The notes beneath the pieces were generated by a model. It did no database searches. It saw nothing but the letters and a program-made list of their open reading frames with translations, and had not been told where the DNA came from. Made by a program: the position numbers and the translations under genes. From an uncultured Pseudoxanthomonas sp. (GTDB lineage: Bacteria > Pseudomonadota > Gammaproteobacteria > Xanthomonadales > Xanthomonadaceae), in contig NZ_CAMPJD010000045.1 in the NCBI RefSeq assembly GCF_946886695.1, positions 1-42,257 of the forward strand: DNA of 42,257 bases, written 5' to 3'. Below are positions 24,063-31,798 of the stretch, piece by piece (the first letter of the stretch is position 1; every line of letters begins with the position of its first letter).

Positions 24063-24797
24063 ATGTCAGCATCTGCTGCGACCCCTAATACAAGCTCTCG
24101 CAGGATCTTCTTCAGTTCCGGTGCTGAGCATTTTCAAATGTTCACATTTGACCAACGGCCAGACGCAAGCATCTACATCACATCCCCGTCCTTCGACGAG
24201 ACAAAGTGGCTTTCAATTCGCGGCGCTCCACCCGCACTCGAAGTCTTAGACGCCCCTGACTCTGAAAAAATAAGTGTGCACGGATCTGGCGTTGTTCATA
24301 TCAAGTCCCCTGTGCAAGACGGACTCAGGCTCAAGGGGAATTACCTGCTCAGTAGCGAGAGCCAATCACTTGGCGTGAGACATGTGTTGACTTGTGCGCC
24401 ATCCGAGCCTGCCCACATCCCAGCTTCTCCAGCGTTCAATCGCCAAGCTGACGTCGGTATCCTTGCCAACTCGTTCAAGCCATATGTATTCGTGTTTTGG
24501 GCAGTGCCGGCAAATCAACCAATCTCAGTTGAGGTTGGAGGCTCGTTCCAGGCTAATGACCTAGAGACTATTCCTCCTGAGTCTGGCTTTGGCTCCTTCT
24601 CCCTTCGCACCCACGCAATTGTGTGGTTTGCGTATCGCACCAAGCACATGGATCGCTGGCCTTCCCAAACCTACGCATGCTTTCATGACGGCTTCCACGC
24701 GCCATTTATAATTGGCGCCGCAGAGGGCGAGCATAGGCTTGAGTTGAGAGTGCCAACCTATACGTTCTCTCCGCCCAACCTTAGGATTGCGGTATGA
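24063..24797 (+). CDS. Cassette-encoded protein of unknown family, 244 residues
   Basis: No known domain is recognised. The protein is soluble in appearance with no signal peptide or membrane helix. It is rich in beta-type segments and aromatic residues in the second half (FVFWAVPAN, IVWFAYRTKHMDRWP, TYACFHDGFH). Composition is AT-richer than the flanking chromosome. It directly follows the array 2 leader and ends 1 bp before the left core of an intact attC, so it is the first cassette of the array. Its position next to the presumed promoter would make it the best-expressed cassette. Confidence 0.75.
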   Translation: MSASAATPNTSSRRIFFSSGAEHFQMFTFDQRPDASIYITSPSFDETKWLSIRGAPPALEVLDAPDSEKISVHGSGVVHIKSPVQDGLRLKGNYLLSSESQSLGVRHVLTCAPSEPAHIPASPAFNRQADVGILANSFKPYVFVFWAVPANQPISVEVGGSFQANDLETIPPESGFGSFSLRTHAIVWFAYRTKHMDRWPSQTYACFHDGFHAPFIIGAAEGEHRLELRVPTYTFSPPNLRIAV

Positions 24798-24798
24798 G

Positions 24799-24858
24799 GC
24801 CTAACAATTCATTCAAGCCGAAGCCGCTTCGCGGCTCGGCTTAATTCAGGCGTTAGCC
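24799..24858 (+). other. attC site 3 (well preserved)
   Basis: Left core GCCTAAC (24799-24805) and right core GTTAGCC (24852-24858) flank arms TTCATTCAAGCCG and CGGCTTAATTCAGGC with a CCGCTTCGCGG centre. This is a standard integron attC of about 60 bp and the clearest in the window. Confidence 0.9.
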
Positions 24859-24861
24859 ATC

Positions 24862-25299
24862 ATGAAGCAAATGTTCGTTTCCGCCGTTGTTTCCCTGATT
24901 TCTGGCATCTGCTTTGCACTCGGCGTCGCCGGCGTGATCTTCATTGCCAGCAATTGGGAGAAAGATGGTGGGCTAATGGCGGAAGCGCCTGAGTACGTTC
25001 GTCTTCCACCTGAAGTGCGCATTCTTGAACATGCCCACGTTCCAGGCACGCCAAGCTTCACCATCCGTGGCGTGATCGAGAACACCGGGGCTACGGAATG
25101 GGCCGGCACTTCCATTGAGGCGGTCATTAAGGCAGGTGGCGCGCAAATGAATAAGTGCGACACCCAGATTGATGGCAAGTTTTTGCCCAAGTCGCGTCGT
25201 GCATTTCAGATTGAGTGCTACGGCGTGGCAGGCAGCAATGTTCCGGAGAACATCAGTTACGAGCTTACCGTCCGATATGCGCGCAAAAGGCCGGGCTAG
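24862..25299 (+). CDS. Cassette-encoded membrane-anchored protein
   Basis: The 145-residue protein has one N-terminal membrane helix (about 7-30; ISGICFALGVAGVIFIA) and an outer domain (about 45-140) predicted to be beta-rich. FTIRGVIENTGATEWAG resembles the conserved N-terminal strands of FxLYD-like domains. Only two cysteines lie in the outer domain (KCDTQ and IECYG). Function is unknown. The ATG lies 3 bp after the right core of the attC site, with no good ribosome site, as usual for cassettes. Confidence 0.72.
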   Translation: MKQMFVSAVVSLISGICFALGVAGVIFIASNWEKDGGLMAEAPEYVRLPPEVRILEHAHVPGTPSFTIRGVIENTGATEWAGTSIEAVIKAGGAQMNKCDTQIDGKFLPKSRRAFQIECYGVAGSNVPENISYELTVRYARKRPG

Positions 25300-25358
25300 C
25301 AATTCATTCAAGCCGATCCCTTCGCGGCTTGGCTCATCGGAAGACATAAGGTGTCAGG
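25293..25358 (+). other. attC-like site 4 (degenerate)
   Basis: GGGCTAGCAATTCATTCAAG, then CCCTTCGCGGCTTGGCTC and the right core GTGTCAGG (25351-25358). The left core overlaps the stop codon of the previous gene. The right half carries a longer spacer than site 3. Confidence 0.6.
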
Positions 25359-25373
25359 GGCAGAGATACATCC

Positions 25374-25736
25374 ATGAGTCTCAATGCCATTTCCGGCTTG
25401 GCGCTTGGGCTTCTGCCCCTTCTCCCCCTTCTGTTACCTGTGCCCTTCTTACTACACGGTGCCCGCCAAGATCGTAAGCTCATCGCAGCATCACCTGGCT
25501 TGCTTGGCGCGGCTGTTTACATCGCTACCGTTCTGGCATCGCATTGGTCACGGCCACCCGTTTCTGACTCTATCCTGTGGCTACATGCAGTGGCTTCGGC
25601 CGTGCCTCTGTTGCTGTTGGCTCCTTCTGTTATGGCCTTGCGGAGCAAATGGCTATCCACCCTGCATCTGATTACTCTGACCGGTGTAGTAGGATCGTGG
25701 CTACTCGGCGGCATCCTGATCGATGGAACGTCATAG
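25374..25736 (+). CDS. Cassette-encoded small membrane protein
   Basis: The 120-residue protein has about four membrane helices (about 6-28, 42-56, 66-86 and 97-116) joined by short loops, and no recognised family motif. Small multi-helix membrane proteins are frequent integron cassette cargo. The ATG at 25374 follows site 4 by 15 bp. It is AT-richer than the chromosome around it. Function is unknown. Confidence 0.68.
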   Translation: MSLNAISGLALGLLPLLPLLLPVPFLLHGARQDRKLIAASPGLLGAAVYIATVLASHWSRPPVSDSILWLHAVASAVPLLLLAPSVMALRSKWLSTLHLITLTGVVGSWLLGGILIDGTS

Positions 25737-25809
25737 GTTGCCCCGTTCTTTGAGACTCGTCCCCCTGACTTCTCAATTGAGCGGGGTGGCGCTTGGTCAG
25801 CAAACTGAG

Positions 25810-25901
25810 GCCTGGTAGTTCATTCAAGCGGAACCCGCTTCGTGGTCTTGGTGCAGCTTCAGCCATCTGGTAGCGGGCCCACTTGGCTCAGGCGCCAGGT
25901 C
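25810..25901 (+). other. attC-like site 5 (long, degenerate)
   Basis: GCCTGGTAGTTCATTCAAGC starts the left half with an altered core, CCCGCTTCGTGG follows, and the right end CTTGGCTCAGGCGCCAGGTC ends near 25901. About 30 bp more lie between the arms than in site 3. The cores are changed but still complementary to each other in part (CCTGG/CCAGG). Confidence 0.5.
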
Positions 25902-25961
25902 GCATTGAAACTTTCCGGTTCGTCCCTACCTATTGATTCGAAACCAAGCGCAAGGATTGAA

Positions 25962-26390
25962 ATGCTGCCTCCTTCCAGTCTCCGCGCTTTTTCGCTGGCT
26001 CTGTTGCTGGGCGCCGCTACTGGAACGGGCGCACACGAGAGCAGCGCATACGTCCAAGGCTTGCAGGACTCGCTCGTCGCTTATGCTGCGTCCGATTTCG
26101 CTGCCAGCGACTCCCGCCCTGACGGTTTCCGGAAAGTCGACCTCCGCTACCGCGAGAACGACCAAGGCGCGCGCAGCTACATGCTCTGCGGACAGGCGCG
26201 CATGGGTGCTGGTGCCAAGGCGGATTGGGTCGATTTCGCCACCATCAAGACAGACCCCTACGAGCAGTGGATCGGTGGCACAGCCACCGACATGTGTGCC
26301 CGCGCGGTCCCCATTTCACCAGATGACAGCGATCTCTCCGCCGCGCTTCAAGCGAAAATGGACCATGGTCTGCATGCAGGAAAGCCGTAG
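25962..26390 (+). CDS. Cassette-encoded exported protein, unknown function
   Basis: The 142-residue protein has a signal peptide (about 1-23, ending TGTGA) and a mature domain of about 115 residues with three cysteines (LCGQAR, DMCARA). YMLCGQARMG, a late WVDFATIK and the polar C terminus recall small periplasmic hypothetical proteins seen in cassettes. The start at 25962 follows a weak ribosome site (AAGGATTGA) and opens the signal peptide. The open frame back to 25842 runs through the attC site. Confidence 0.7.
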   Translation: MLPPSSLRAFSLALLLGAATGTGAHESSAYVQGLQDSLVAYAASDFAASDSRPDGFRKVDLRYRENDQGARSYMLCGQARMGAGAKADWVDFATIKTDPYEQWIGGTATDMCARAVPISPDDSDLSAALQAKMDHGLHAGKP

Positions 26391-26409
26391 AGCAGGGCAT
26401 CCTGGACTG

Positions 26410-26471
26410 GCATCCAACGATTCATTCAAGCCGAACACGCTTCGCAGGTCGGCTCAATTTCGGCGTTAGGC
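26410..26471 (+). other. attC site 6
   Basis: Left core ATCCAACG at about 26411, arms GATTCATTCAAGCCG and GGCTCAATTTCGGC, CGCTTCGCAGG centre, and a perfect right core GTTAGGC at 26465-26471. The layout and length match site 3. Confidence 0.85.
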
Positions 26472-26493
26472 CGCACAGCAGGAGAGTCGCAGA

Positions 26494-26958
26494 TTGAGCA
26501 AGTGGAACTCCCCAGCAGAGTGGCAGCGTCTATGTGACGGCTCCGCCTGCCCTATTTGTGTGCGCGGCCGGCCCCTCGACATCATCGCGTCGCTCGATGC
26601 ATCCTGGCTCACCATGTCGGAGAGTGCGCCGATGGTGGGGTATGTATGCCTTGTGTCCCGCACGCATGCCGTTGATCTACACGACCTCAGTGCCGCCCAG
26701 TCAGAATCTTTCATGCGGGACGCACATCGTGTCTCCTCCGCTCTGTCGACCGTAACGGGTGCCGTCAAGCTCAACTACGAGATTCATGGCAACACCTTGC
26801 CCCACCCGCGCATGCACTTCTTTCCGCGGTACGCTGGCGACCCGTTCGAGGGTCGCGCCATTGAGCCATACCGCATAAGCCAGCCGGTTTATGCTCCCGA
26901 ACAGTTTGCGGGGGTCAGGGATCGCGTGGTGCAGGCGTTGGGTGTGGATGCGGCCTAA
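26494..26958 (+). CDS. Cassette-encoded HIT-family-like protein lacking the usual catalytic histidine
   Basis: The 154-residue protein aligns with HIT proteins (CPIC near residue 19-22, then YVCLVSRTHAVDLHDLS, LNYEIHGN, LPHPRMHFFPRY). The family motif H-x-H-x-H, whose middle histidine is the nucleophile, reads His104-Pro-Arg106-Met-His108 here, so the nucleophile is Arg (codon CGC at 26809-26811, one base from CAC). HIT proteins hydrolyse nucleotide phosphoesters such as Ap4A, so this one may be inactive or binding-only. The start is TTG at 26494, preceded by a CAGGAGAG ribosome site. The stop lies in the left core of the next attC. Confidence 0.75.
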   Translation: MSKWNSPAEWQRLCDGSACPICVRGRPLDIIASLDASWLTMSESAPMVGYVCLVSRTHAVDLHDLSAAQSESFMRDAHRVSSALSTVTGAVKLNYEIHGNTLPHPRMHFFPRYAGDPFEGRAIEPYRISQPVYAPEQFAGVRDRVVQALGVDAA

Positions 26959-26990
26959 CAATTCGTTCAAGCCAAACCCGCTTCGCGGCG
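26953..26990 (+). other. attC half-site 7 (right half deleted)
   Basis: A perfect left core GCCTAAC (26953-26959) and arm TTCGTTCAAGCC with CCGCTTCGCGGCG follow the HIT-like gene, but no right arm or right core can be found before the next gene. GC-rich sequence of ordinary chromosomal character begins near 26990, so a deletion or recombination junction lies there. Confidence 0.75.
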
Positions 26991-27104
26991 CGCGACGCGT
27001 GTCCCAATCCATGCACCAGGCCGGATCGGAGCGTCTTGACGGCATCCATGCCGGCCACGGCTTCGGAGCGTGCGACGCAACGTGGACGACATCAGGAGGA
27101 CGAT

Positions 27105-27455
27105 ATGTATATCGACGGATTCGTGGCGGCCGTACCGGTGGCCAACCTGGAGGCTTATCGGAAGATGGCGGTCGAGGCCGCCGCGATCTACCGTGAACAC
27201 GGTGCGCTCAATGTTGTCGAGTGCTGGGGCGATGACGTGCCGGAGGGCGAAGTGACCTCGTTCCACTCGGCCGTCAAACGCAAGCCGGAGGAAGTGGTGG
27301 TCTTTGCGTGGATCTCGTGGCCTTCGAAAGAGGCGCGCGACGAGGGAAACACCAAAGTCATGGCCGACCCGAGGATGGAGCGCGGCGATGAAGTTCCGCC
27401 CTTCGACGCGAGGCGCATGATCTACGGGGGCTTCAACGTCATCGTGGATGCCTGA
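27105..27455 (+). CDS. DUF1428 domain protein
   Basis: The 116-residue protein matches DUF1428 (MYIDGFVAAVP at the N terminus, ECWGDDVPEGEVTSF and FAWISWPSKEARD in the middle, PFDARRMIYGGFNVIVD at the end). This family has a dimeric alpha/beta-barrel fold and unknown function. A textbook AGGAGGA ribosome site precedes the ATG at 27105. GC content is chromosomal, and the gene begins after a half-deleted attC, so it is probably not an original cassette. Confidence 0.88.
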   Translation: MYIDGFVAAVPVANLEAYRKMAVEAAAIYREHGALNVVECWGDDVPEGEVTSFHSAVKRKPEEVVVFAWISWPSKEARDEGNTKVMADPRMERGDEVPPFDARRMIYGGFNVIVDA

Positions 27456-27572
27456 GGGGCCGTGGCCCGCATGCAAGTGGGTTGAGCAGCGGGCGGCTCC
27501 CGCCGCGCGGCCAGACACGTCATTCGCGCCGGGTCATATGATGGGTCGGCTCAACCCAGGTGGCATGCATCC

Positions 27573-27845
27573 ATGTGGCAGAGACGGCAGCTAAGGGAAA
27601 CCATCATCAGCACGGGCGCGGTCGGTGCGGTCATCGGAGCACTTCCTGCACTGGGTCTGGTCGCATCTCGCTCGGAGTACGCTCATCCAGCAGCTCAGGT
27701 GAGGCCGCTCGTTCTCCTGGCGATGGACGTAGGGCTTGTCTTCCTTGGCTCCATCGCCTTCTGCATTGTCGTATTCGGCTTGTTGCCCATGGCGCTGCAA
27801 TACGCTTTCGTCTGGTGTGTTCGGCGCTGGACGGGCCACACCTGA
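27573..27845 (+). CDS. Small membrane protein, possibly the last cassette gene
   Basis: The 90-residue protein has two membrane helices (about 14-30 and 46-75) and a basic N terminus (MWQRRQLRET). No family is recognised. The stop TGA lies in CCTGACGA at the left edge of an attC half-site (27842-27859), which suggests it was a cassette whose downstream attC was cut off. No attC is seen directly upstream of it. Confidence 0.6.
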   Translation: MWQRRQLRETIISTGAVGAVIGALPALGLVASRSEYAHPAAQVRPLVLLAMDVGLVFLGSIAFCIVVFGLLPMALQYAFVWCVRRWTGHT

Positions 27846-27896
27846 CGATTCATTCAAAGGAACGGATCGATGGGTATCGCCTGCGGCTCAACCGAT
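27840..27896. repeat. attC half-site joined to a GTAG-family REP copy
   Basis: ACCTGACGATTCATTCAA (27842-27859) is the left half of an attC and then breaks off. From 27867 a single REP copy follows, reading GATGGGTATCGCCTGCGG (27869-27886) and then CTCAACC, the same sequence as the right arm at 18338-18371 but with the GTAG end altered. The junction lies within about 27858-27866. Confidence 0.75.
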
Positions 27897-27910
27897 CCTG
27901 CGGCCCTGGA

Positions 27911-28306
27911 TCAGCGGGACGGCTTGCGCTTGCTCAGGCGGCGCTGGTTGGCCACGGTGATGCGGCGGTAGGGCTTCATGCCGGCGCTTGCCATGTTGAC
28001 CACGGCGCCCTCAGGGGATGGCAGGGGCTTCGCCGTGAATGCCCATGGCATCCAGAATGCCAGCGCGGTTTGCGTTGCCGTGGTGTTCAACGTCACCGCG
28101 TAACCGGCCATGGCGCGCCAGGATTCCCAGGCGGCTGCGATCTTCTCGTTCGACATCGGGGCGAACTCGCGCCGGTCGCGGGCCGACGGATTGGGCCCGG
28201 CGGTCGCCAGCCGCGCCATGCGGTGCGAGATGACGAACGGTGCCGCGGTGCCGAGTTCCACCAGTTGCGTGCCCAGGGCACGTGCAGTGCTGCGACGGCG
28301 GGTCAT
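27911..28306 (-). CDS. Phasin-like polyhydroxyalkanoate granule-associated protein
   Basis: The 131-residue protein resembles the small PHA granule-associated phasins annotated in Xanthomonadaceae: N-terminal TQLVELGTAAPFVISHRMARLA, then AGPNPSARDRREFAPM and a helical middle with WRAMAGYA. The C terminus is basic (RRLSKRKPSR). Phasins coat polyester granules, but no PHA synthase or depolymerase gene is nearby, so the role is uncertain. The start at 28306 is the only good ATG. It opens the ordinary chromosome after the cassette region. Confidence 0.55.
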   Translation of the reverse strand: MTRRRSTARALGTQLVELGTAAPFVISHRMARLATAGPNPSARDRREFAPMSNEKIAAAWESWRAMAGYAVTLNTTATQTALAFWMPWAFTAKPLPSPEGAVVNMASAGMKPYRRITVANQRRLSKRKPSR

Positions 28307-28423
28307 AGCGGTCTCCGTGGGAACGGCATGATGCGATGGCGCGAGTATGCAGCCAGTGAATGCCGTGGCCTGGGGCGGGACGTGCGCTTGTCACCCGCGC
28401 CGCTCCCGCCACGGAACGGGCCG

Positions 28424-29923
28424 TCAGTCCGCGGGCACCGTGCGCTCGCGCGCCCAGTCGCGCAGGGCCTGCACCTGCTCGGCCATCATCACCGAGAGTG
28501 GACGGGTGTTGCGGATCTCGTGCATCACCAGGTCGGTGTCGAGCGGCTTCTGTTCGGCATGCGCGGCGTACAGCGCGGAGACGATGGCCTGTTCCAGCTC
28601 GGCGCCGGAGAACCCGTTCGCGGCGGCGGCGAGTGCGGGCAGGTTGAAGGCTTCCGGATCCAACTGGCGGCGGGCGAGGTGCACGCGTAGCACCTCGACG
28701 CGCGCCTCGGGCGAGGGCAGGTCGACGAAGAAGATCTCGTCGAAGCGGCCCTTGCGCAGCAGTTCCGGCGGCAGGTCCTGCACCTGGTTCGCCGTGGCCA
28801 CGAGGAAGACTTGGCCGCTGCCGGCACCGGCCTTGCGTTCCGCCATCCACGTGAGCAGGTAGCCGAGCACGCGGCGCGAGACGCCGCCGTCCTCGCCGCC
28901 GCCACTGGCCAGTCCCTTCTCTATCTCGTCGATCCACAGCACGCACGGCGCCAGCTGTTCGGCCGAGGCCAGCGCGGTGCGCAGGTTCTTCTCGGTTTCA
29001 CCGTGGTACTTGTCGTAGAGCGTACCGAAGTCCAGCCGCAGCAACGGTACGCCGAAGCCGGCCGCCGTGGCCTTGGCCAGCATCGACTTGCCGCAGCCCT
29101 GCACGCCGAGCAGCAGCACGCCCTTGGGCAGATCTAGGCCCGGCGGCGGATTGCCGGAGACGAATACCGCGCGGCGCTGCTCGATCCAGCGTTTCAGGCG
29201 GGTCGCGCCAGCGACATCGGCGAACTTCGCGGTGTCGTATTCGTAGTGCAGGTGGCCGCTGCGGTTGAGCAGTTCGAACTTGAGCTTGTTCAGCGCAGGC
29301 AGGTCGCTGCTGGTCAGGGCGCCGTCCGCGAAGATCAGCTGCCGCGCGATGCGGCGCGCATCCACCAGGCTCAGGCCCTGCAGGTTGCGCACGATCTGCC
29401 TGACCGCCTCGCCGTCGGCTTCGACGCGGCGGCCGCCATGCTCGCGGGCGTAGTGGTCCGCCTCTTCGCGGACCATCTTCAACAGGGCGTGGCCGTCGGG
29501 CAGGCGCGGGTTGAAGCGCACGGCCAGCGCTTCCAGTTCGGCCGGCAGTTCGATCTTCGCGCCGACCAGCACCACCACGTGCGGCAGGCTGTGGCGGCGC
29601 TGCATGATGTCGCGCAGCTGGCGCTGGCTGCTGGCGTAGCCCAGGTAGGGGTGGAAATCGAGCAGCAGGTAGATGCCGCGCTGGTCGGCCTGCTTGATCG
29701 CCTGCAGGGCGGCGCTGGCGTCGGGCGGGCCGACGGCGTCGTCTTCGCGGTCCATGTCGAGCCGGCGCAGGCCTTCGGTGATGCTCCAGCGGTGCAGCGC
29801 CCGCCACACCTGGCCCAGGGCCTGCCGGAACAGGTCGACCACGCGGGCTTCGTCCTGGGTCTCGATGACGATCAGCGGGGTGTTGGCGCGGATCAGCGCG
29901 GTCAGGTCCTGCAGCTCGTTCAT
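28424..29923 (-). CDS. AAA-family ATPase (Ycf46-like)
   Basis: This 499-residue protein has an N-terminal domain (about 1-235) typical of Ycf46-type AAA proteins ([16 protein letters not shown] and a mid region with [10 protein letters not shown]) and a C-terminal AAA domain. Walker A is GVQGCGKSM at 273-281, Walker B WIDEIEKG at 330-337, sensor [11 protein letters not shown], and the arginine-finger region [12 protein letters not shown]. Relatives are thought to act as regulatory remodelling ATPases; targets are unknown. The start at 29923 gives the family N terminus. It is divergent from the parA-type gene. Confidence 0.88.
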   Translation of the reverse strand: MNELQDLTALIRANTPLIVIETQDEARVVDLFRQALGQVWRALHRWSITEGLRRLDMDREDDAVGPPDASAALQAIKQADQRGIYLLLDFHPYLGYASSQRQLRDIMQRRHSLPHVVVLVGAKIELPAELEALAVRFNPRLPDGHALLKMVREEADHYAREHGGRRVEADGEAVRQIVRNLQGLSLVDARRIARQLIFADGALTSSDLPALNKLKFELLNRSGHLHYEYDTAKFADVAGATRLKRWIEQRRAVFVSGNPPPGLDLPKGVLLLGVQGCGKSMLAKATAAGFGVPLLRLDFGTLYDKYHGETEKNLRTALASAEQLAPCVLWIDEIEKGLASGGGEDGGVSRRVLGYLLTWMAERKAGAGSGQVFLVATANQVQDLPPELLRKGRFDEIFFVDLPSPEARVEVLRVHLARRQLDPEAFNLPALAAAANGFSGAELEQAIVSALYAAHAEQKPLDTDLVMHEIRNTRPLSVMMAEQVQALRDWARERTVPAD

Positions 29924-30077
29924 GGGGTATCCGGTCCGTGGGGACGGGCACGATAGCAAGCGTGCACGGGAACGGGGAGCCGATCGGCCCGCGACAACGG
30001 GTCGCGCTTCACCGCGCCGGTTCCCGCTTAACTTGCCCCGGTGTACCCTCCGGGTTCTCCAGCAACGAGGTGCGCGC

Positions 30078-30710
30078 ATGAAGACGATTCTGGTCGCCAG
30101 CTCCAAGGGCGGCGCGGGCAAGACCACCCTGGCGACCAATCTGGCCGCACATTTCGCACTGGACGGCAAGCGCACGGTCCTCGTGGATGCCGATCCGCAG
30201 CATTCCTCCACCCGCTGGGCCGAGCGCCGGGCGGAGCTGGAAACCGCCGTATTGCCGATCGATGCCAGTGGCAAGCGCGCCTGGCGCGCCTGGCTGCCGG
30301 AAGACGCGGAGCGGGTGGTGATCGATGCACCTGCCGGCGCGATGGCCGACGACCTGGGCGGCTTCCTGGAGCACGCCGATGCCGTGGTGGTGCCGGTGCT
30401 GCCGTCGGCGCTGGACATCGAGGCGACGGTGGGCTTCCTGAACACCATGGCCAAGGTGCCGCGCGTGCACAAGCGCAAGCTGCCGGTCGGGTTGGTGGTC
30501 AACCGCAGCAAGCCGTGGACCAACGCCTCGCAGCAGGCGGTGGAGATGCTGAAGACCTGGCCGTACCCGGTGATCACCCAGTTGCGCGATACCCAGGCCT
30601 ATGTCGTGATGGCCGGCCTGGGCCGCAGCCTGTTCGACTACCGGTCGGCGCAGGTGCGCGAGCACCAGGCCGACTGGGAACCGTTGCTGAAATGGATCAA
30701 GAAGGCCTGA
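30078..30710 (+). CDS. ParA-family ATPase without ParB partner
   Basis: The 210-residue protein begins directly with the deviant Walker [21 protein letters not shown], then [12 protein letters not shown] and [10 protein letters not shown]. These features fit the short ParA/MinD-like ATPases that work as a positioning or partitioning switch. No parB or parS-like repeats are nearby, so it is an orphan, unlike the chromosomal parAB locus near the origin. It heads the parA-sixA-yceI-phospholipase operon; the gap to sixA is 30 bp. Confidence 0.85.
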   Translation: MKTILVASSKGGAGKTTLATNLAAHFALDGKRTVLVDADPQHSSTRWAERRAELETAVLPIDASGKRAWRAWLPEDAERVVIDAPAGAMADDLGGFLEHADAVVVPVLPSALDIEATVGFLNTMAKVPRVHKRKLPVGLVVNRSKPWTNASQQAVEMLKTWPYPVITQLRDTQAYVVMAGLGRSLFDYRSAQVREHQADWEPLLKWIKKA

Positions 30711-30740
30711 TCAGGCCAAACCCGAAGGAGTCGTTGTCCC

Positions 30741-31217
30741 ATGCGTGAACTGATCCTGCTGCGCCATGCCCATGCCGAACCCGCGACCTCCGGGCAGTCG
30801 GACCTGGATCGCCCCCTGTCGCCGCAAGGCCTGGCTGAAGCGGAGGCCGCCGCACGCTGGTTGCAGGACAAGGGCCTGGTGCCGGATCGGGTGCTGTGCT
30901 CGCCCGCGCGCCGGGCCCGCGAAACCCTGGAGGCGGTGCTGGGTGCCGTCGGGTACGTGGAGCAGCGGCTGGAAGAGCGCATCTACGAAGCTACGCCGGG
31001 CACGCTGGCCGACTTGGCCGACCAGCACCGCGAAGCCGAGCGCCTGCTGATGGTGGGCCACAACCCCGGCTTCGAGCAGCTGGCCGCGCTGATGTATTCC
31101 GGCGTGACCAGCGAATACCGTGGCATGCCGCCCGCCAGCGTGGTGGTGCTGACGCTGCCGGTGGACACCGCGATCGAGCCGGGAGTGGCGCAGCTTTCCG
31201 CTTTCTGGTGGCCATGA
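30741..31217 (+). CDS. sixA: Phosphohistidine phosphatase SixA
   Basis: The 158-residue protein has the histidine phosphatase motif LLRHAHAEP at the N terminus, RPLSPQG, SPARRARET and VGHNPGFEQLA, which define the SixA subgroup. SixA removes phosphate from histidine in phosphotransfer proteins, for example PtsN-type nitrogen PTS components in E. coli. The ATG follows a GAAGGAG ribosome site. The stop overlaps the YceI gene start by 4 bp. Confidence 0.92.
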   Translation: MRELILLRHAHAEPATSGQSDLDRPLSPQGLAEAEAAARWLQDKGLVPDRVLCSPARRARETLEAVLGAVGYVEQRLEERIYEATPGTLADLADQHREAERLLMVGHNPGFEQLAALMYSGVTSEYRGMPPASVVVLTLPVDTAIEPGVAQLSAFWWP

Positions 31218-31798
31218 CACAGGCAGTCCCGGGGATCATGCGGCTGGCCGCGCTGGGGCTGGGCGCGCTGCTGGCAACGCCTGCCCTGGCCGATGGACGC
31301 AACGATTTCGACCCCTCGCACACGCGCCTGGGGTTCGAACTGCGCACGCGCTGGGGGCAGGTGCTGGATGGCGTGTTCCAGCGCTACGAGGGCTCGGTGG
31401 AACACCTGCCCGATGGCCGCCAGCAGGTCCGCCTGCGCATGTACACGCGCGAGGTGGAGATCGCCGGGCATCCGCGCTACAGCGAGTGGGCGCGCAGCGA
31501 AAAATTCTTCGATGCCGACCGCTACCCGGTGGTGACGTTCACCTCCAGGCCGTATGACCCGATGCTGCTATACGACGGCGGCAAACTGGAGGGCGACCTG
31601 AGCATCAAGGGCATCAACCGGCCGCGCAGCCTGGACGTGGCGCCGGCCACCTGTTCGCACCCCGCGGTGGGTTGCGATGTGGTGGCGACGGGCGCGGTGC
31701 GCCGCAGCGATTACGACATGGACGACTGGATGCTGGCGGTCAGTGACCGCGTGGTGTTCGTACTGCGTGCGCGCATCCGGAGTGCAAAGACACCGTGA
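31214..31798 (+). CDS. Periplasmic YceI-family protein
   Basis: This 194-residue protein has a signal peptide (about 1-26, ending TPALA) and the YceI lipocalin-like barrel: FDPSHTRLGFELRTRWG near the start, SEKFFDADRYPVVTF in the middle, LEGDLSIKGINRP, and the final strand DRVVFVLRARI. YceI proteins bind isoprenoid-like lipids. It is sandwiched by 4-bp overlaps with sixA and with the phospholipase gene, so the three are translated together. The C-terminal cysteines (TCSHPAVGCD) may pair. Confidence 0.88.
   Translation: MTQAVPGIMRLAALGLGALLATPALADGRNDFDPSHTRLGFELRTRWGQVLDGVFQRYEGSVEHLPDGRQQVRLRMYTREVEIAGHPRYSEWARSEKFFDADRYPVVTFTSRPYDPMLLYDGGKLEGDLSIKGINRPRSLDVAPATCSHPAVGCDVVATGAVRRSDYDMDDWMLAVSDRVVFVLRARIRSAKTP

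Noticed and set aside
27001..27104. Intact attC upstream of the DUF1428 gene
   Set aside because: Only the left half of the site at 26953 exists; no right core is found before the gene, and the gene has chromosomal composition and a strong ribosome site.
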